Translations under genes and position numbers: made by a program
Part shown: positions 60,658 through 64,000 of the stretch, one piece after another
Numbering within the stretch: the stretch's first letter is position 1
Layout: each line of letters begins with the position of its first letter
NCBI GenBank assembly: GCA_964059195.1
Contig: CAXKWD010000005.1
Span: forward strand, 143,617,686 to 143,681,685
Direction of reading: 5' to 3'
Length of the DNA: 64,000 nucleotides
Source of the DNA: Ectobius pallidus
Lineage: Eukaryota > Arthropoda > Insecta > Blattodea > Ectobiidae
Notes under the pieces: generated by a model
What the model was told of the DNA's origin: nothing
What the model saw: only the letters and a program-made list of their open reading frames with translations
Databases searched by the model: none

Positions 60658-61205
60658 AGCCTAATATGTCTCCGACACATAATTTATGCTATCTCTTGCT
60701 GTATTTTTCATTTTTTCAAATGGTATTCAACCAGGAGTACGACGACCAAGACACGACAAATGAAGTGAGAACAGAACACATCAGTCCACCAATCAACAAA
60801 GTGACACAGTACGGAAAACAAATCAACATCGATACAAGACTGTCTTTATCAGCGGAAGAAGAACAGGAAGTAGAAGACGTGATCAATAGAGGCCACAAAG
60901 ATACGCACACGTATGTGACCAATATGACGTCTGATGCGAATAAAGATAATAATGTTTCCAGTTCTACAACTTCAGCTGATTATGAAGATTACGACATTGA
61001 TTTCTCTCATAATTACTACAACTGGCATGAACTTGTACCGACGTTGTTAGTTTACGGTACGACAATGGTGATCGGTATAACGGGGAACTCTCTCATCATT
61101 TTCACCATCTCTAGATATCGTCGCATGAAGAGTACAACCAACGTCTTCTTGGCCAGTTTGGCATCAGCTGATCTCCTGCTGATCATAATCTGCATTCCAG
61201 TTAAG
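60654..61205 (+). CDS. Rhodopsin-family (class A) GPCR, first coding exon
   Basis: 184 codons from ATG 60654 to a GT donor at 61206 (AAG|GTAAGG), phase 0. Residues about 10-26 form a hydrophobic signal peptide (LCYLLLYFSFF). An acidic extracellular tail follows, with N-glycosylation sites NMT (90) and NVS (100) and a Tyr/Asp-rich stretch ADYEDYDIDF. TM1 spans about 127-152 with the conserved GN pair (Asn145). The intracellular loop reads SRYRRMKSTTN, and TM2 contains LASLASAD with the conserved Asp173. Plain class A features with a short RxMxSxTN loop point to a peptide receptor, but the ligand cannot be told from two helices. Helices 3-7 must lie in exons beyond the window. The frame runs on past the donor to a stop at 61307, but that part has no receptor features. 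Confidence 0.88.
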
Positions 61206-61451
61206 GTAAGGGATCTTAGTCATGCATGTGTTTATTTTTACACCATCTCTACAATGACAAGGTATTACGTAGTGAAATCAGTGACCTATGATATACACTT
61301 GCGTTGATGCGGCGAAGTATTTGATAAGTTACATCAACAGTGTTCTTTCTAAATTGCGTAATATAAATTCAATATTACACGCCTGGAAATAGTTATTTTA
61401 TACAACAATATTAATTATAACAAGTCCTTATTTAATTATTTCTCTGAGAAC
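61206..61451 (+). other. Start of the receptor's first intron
   Basis: Begins with the GTAAGG donor. No further receptor exon is recognisable up to the end of the window, so the intron is at least 2.8 kb long. Confidence 0.6.
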
Positions 61452-61720
61452 CATAGGCGTAACCAGGCCGATCATATGGGAGGGTTATAACGGGGGGTCT
61501 GGGTGGTATGGAATACCCCCCAGGGAGAGGGGGGTTCGGGGGTCCTCCCCAGGAAAATTTAAAAAATAAAGATGCACAATAACGAGTTTTAAGCTTCCCA
61601 CGCTTTATACTCGTATTAAGTAATTTATAAGCAGAATTAAAAAAAAATTGTACAATTTTCCTTTTTTTAATCAATGGGGGGGGGTTTCAAACCCCCAAAA
61701 CCCCCCTCGTTACGCCTCTG
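61452..61720 (+). mobile_element. hAT-type MITE, G/C-run family, copy 2 (in receptor intron)
   Basis: 269 bp, ends CATAGGCGTAAC and GTTACGCCTCTG, with an exact 8-bp duplication CTGAGAAC at 61444-61451 and 61721-61728. It matches the inverted copy at 28306-28561 along its whole length. The 80-codon minus-strand frame over it (Pro/Gly-rich) is a by-product of the G runs. Confidence 0.94.
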
Positions 61721-61774
61721 CTGAGAACGACAGGTACATTAGCCAATTATAATATTCTCTTATGTTATTACAAC

Positions 61775-62340
61775 ATAACTTACTTATTCAATGGCCATAG
61801 ACAATTCCTAAGCAAGCTAAAGGAATATTATCTATTTTATAGAACCCGAAGGCTCATAGCCGCACTTACATGAGCCCGCCATTCAACACGTAACTGTAGT
61901 TTTGGAATCCCTGGTAGAGGGAAAGAGAAGACCTGAATACATATATTAAATTAAATTAAATTAAACCCCATATTGTGCTAACTCCATCCAATCATACCTC
62001 GTAAATCCTACTTCACTTAAATCTATTCCAATATTGTCCTCCCACCTACGTCTTGTTCTGGTCTTCCATGTGGTCTTTTCCCTTCGGGTCTCCCAATCAA
62101 TATTTTTTTAGATATAGCTTTCCTACCCATGCGCGCAACATGTCCAACCCATTTCATCCTCCGTGATTATTATACTGGGTAAAATGTCATGAAGGTCATC
62201 GTTATGCTGTTTTCTCTAGCCCCATTTTCAACTCTTTTAGGCCCAAATATTTTCCTAAGACCTTGTTTTCGAACCCTCTCAGAGGAGTAAGCATCCATGT
62301 TTCATATCCATATAATGCAACGGCAGGGTAATTGATTTAT
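61775..62340 (-). pseudogene. Degraded LINE ORF2 3' end (in receptor intron)
   Basis: On the minus strand, pieces read LYGYETWMLTPLRGFENKVL, RKIFGPKRVENGARE, RRMKWVGHVARMGRKAI and GRPEGKRPHGRPEQD, with stops and frameshifts between them. The 3' UTR at 61780-61870 is shared with 17283-17343. YGxETW...RKIFGPKR...WxGHVARM is the usual C-terminal order of a non-LTR reverse transcriptase. Same family as the fragment at 17036-17343. Confidence 0.85.
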
Positions 62341-63059
62341 AATTTTTATTTTTATATTTCTGGACAGAAGACGAAAAGATAAAATAATTGCATAAAAAAC
62401 AAGCGTTTCCTGATTTTAGTCGACACTTAACTTCTGCCTTAATAACTTGTATCTGTAATTACTGCTCCCAGATATTTTAATTTCTTCACTTGTGGGAATG
62501 CTTTTGCTGCTATTCTAATATTTTATTACAACATTCTTACATTACTAATACTAAATATTTAAACTAACACTACAGCGTAATAATAACGTGTTACTATATT
62601 GTAATAATTATTATGGGACTTAAAATGCTTCACCATAAGTAAAATTATAAATATTTTCAATATCGCCTTATCCTAATATGAAGCTTATGTATACCTGATC
62701 ACTGTGTTCAATGACTGGTGTTTTATCAAACAAAGCTACAGGTATAAAGATTTTTCAGTGTTAAGTCCTTGCGAATTTATGTAAAAAACAATAGGTCTAT
62801 TGCACCTAGATACAATAAAATGAAAGTGATAAGAATAAAACGATAAAATTATGACGACAGGAAATTGTGGTTGGTTGAAAGCCCACTTATTCTTATACTG
62901 TATTTTGTTACCGATTCATTAGCTAAATATCTATTAGCTTAAATCTATTAAGCACTAACTTAGTCCTCTCGAGTTGCCAAAGCTTTCTATTTTCATTTTT
63001 CTTTTTCGATATTAATTCGTACAAAGTAGGCCTAAATATTTTATTTCTTAACAGTTGTC
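62341..63059. other. Intronic DNA, no gene recognised
   Basis: AT-rich; one TAGGCCTA copy at 63027-63034. Confidence 0.5.
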
Positions 63060-63145
63060 CAAAATCTGGGAGCCTCAACCTCCTGGAACCCTCTGGGCTT
63101 CCATGGCCTGTATAGGGAACACTTTACTTTTTACTTTATCCGGAT
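63060..63145 (+). mobile_element. SINE family 2, 3' fragment
   Basis: AAAATCTGGGAGCCTCAACC followed by CTGGGCTTCCATGGCCTGTA and a TTTAC-rich tail matches the 3' ends of the SINEs at 38045-38341 (inverted) and 14654-14946. The head is missing. Confidence 0.8.
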
Positions 63146-63454
63146 TTCTGCTCTATAAGGGGTTAAATGCTTTCGATAATTTCTATGTTTAATGACTGAA
63201 AGCTGATAAATATAAGGACTGTTTCATGTTACAACTATGCATTATCGTGTTCTTGCTACCGCCATGTTTTGCATATTACTTATTTCAAAATGACGGAATG
63301 ACTGGAAATATAAAGATAATGGAAAATTGATGGCTTATGCACACTGCTATTTCTCCTAAGTGATGGGTTAGACCTCTTTATTCTATATTATATTTAAAAA
63401 AATGGGTTAGCAAAAAGACTCATAGCTTAAGTTGCAAATTAACCAAACTGTGTC

Positions 63455-63903
63455 ATGTCTTTCTTAATTAAAGATGTTTACGAAATGTCCAAAAGTGCAG
63501 TTAAAGAAATAATTGGAAGGCATTATGTGCGGCATTTCTTCAGTTTGTTAACATATGTAACCGCCTCAAATGCAATCCTAGTGTGCTGTTCAAGCATTCT
63601 AGAAGTTTTGAAGAACAAGTACACAACAGTTAGAAGTTTTAACTTCGAAATTAATGAGGAACCTTTATCCATTGACGGGAAAAGAACGAGATTGAAAGCC
63701 TTTCTCTTGTTTGGTTTTTGCCGTACAGTGGAGCTTTTAAGAAGTATTCGGCACCCTGGTATCAGAAGAAAGATCGTTATTTTAGACAAATAAACCAGTT
63801 TGAAGTATACGAAGGAATGTACGTCATCTGAAGGTTCCATTAAACGTACGGAAATTTTATGATCATGACCAATAGAAAATCCAGGAAAAACAACTGCATC
63901 CAA
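63455..63903. other. Open frames on both strands, unrecognised
   Basis: A 112-codon plus-strand frame (63455-63793) and a 126-codon minus-strand frame (63523-63903) overlap almost completely. Neither shows a known domain. The minus frame is rich in hydrophobic and basic residues. They lie in what should be the receptor's first intron and are more likely a repeat relic than a gene. Confidence 0.2.
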
Positions 63904-64000
63904 CTGTCAGACAACAAGGTTTGTTTAATAACTATAAAATTTCACAATTATCGTATAATATATAATATAGTTTTTAAATAAACTTTCATACCAGCATTAT

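Noticed and set aside
38446..61205. Both the ATPase exon 1 and the receptor exon being 552 bp long
   Set aside because: Unrelated sequences; the equal length is a coincidence.
61206..61307. Continuation of the receptor frame past 61205
   Set aside because: A strong GT donor follows TM2, and the read-through residues lack receptor features.
1..64000. CRISPR arrays, bacterial operons or viral genomes
   Set aside because: No spaced direct-repeat arrays, no tightly packed genes and no viral structural or replication genes were seen. The content is that of an animal chromosome.

Overview
This is a window of AT-rich eukaryotic DNA packed with transposable-element remnants. It looks like the genome of a large-genome insect, and a cockroach or termite relative is my guess rather than a demonstrated fact. 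The grounds are an animal-type Na+/K+-ATPase alpha gene with GT-AG introns, the first coding exon of a rhodopsin-family receptor gene, several tRNA-derived SINE families, LINE and hAT remnants, and many microsatellites. There are no operons, Shine-Dalgarno sites or bacterial genes. Nearly all other open frames are short and look like chance or repeat-derived frames.

Layout. 1-38 kb holds no host gene that I can recognise. It is a mosaic of SINEs (5.05-6.02, 14.65-14.95, 22.07-22.22 kb), LINE 3' ends (17.04-17.34, 32.30-32.81, 35.90-36.95 kb), hAT-type elements with 8-bp target duplications (24.40-24.90, 28.31-28.56 kb, and probably 37.04-37.75 kb), two copies of an unclassified ~470-bp element (11.25 and 13.43 kb), three palindromic elements built around tRNA-like sequences (20.3, 23.2, 26.6 kb) and microsatellites.

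38.4-43.9 kb carries, on the minus strand, an apparently intact four-exon gene for a divergent Na+/K+-ATPase alpha subunit (984 codons plus stop). All P-type ATPase catalytic motifs are present, but several residues of the ion-binding and cardiac-glycoside-binding sites differ from the usual ones. Copies of one dispersed repeat family lie on both sides of the gene, one within about 170 bp of the start codon.

44-60 kb is again repeats: a partly tandem ~360-bp repeat, two related hAT elements in opposite orientation (48.29-48.87 and 50.60-51.34 kb), a LINE 3' end at 52 kb and a long hairpin at 55.8-56.2 kb. At 60.65-61.21 kb (plus strand) is the first coding exon of a neuropeptide-type GPCR: signal peptide, glycosylated extracellular tail, TM1 and TM2. 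The rest of that gene must lie beyond the window. Its first intron carries a hAT MITE (61.45-61.72 kb), a LINE remnant (61.78-62.34 kb) and a SINE tail (63.06 kb).

The two host genes do not obviously act together. The pump would work with a beta subunit at the plasma membrane to maintain Na+/K+ gradients, and the receptor would sense an extracellular ligand. The most unusual signals are the altered pump, the tRNA-like foldback elements, and a strong excess of the palindromic octamer TAGGCCTA throughout the window.
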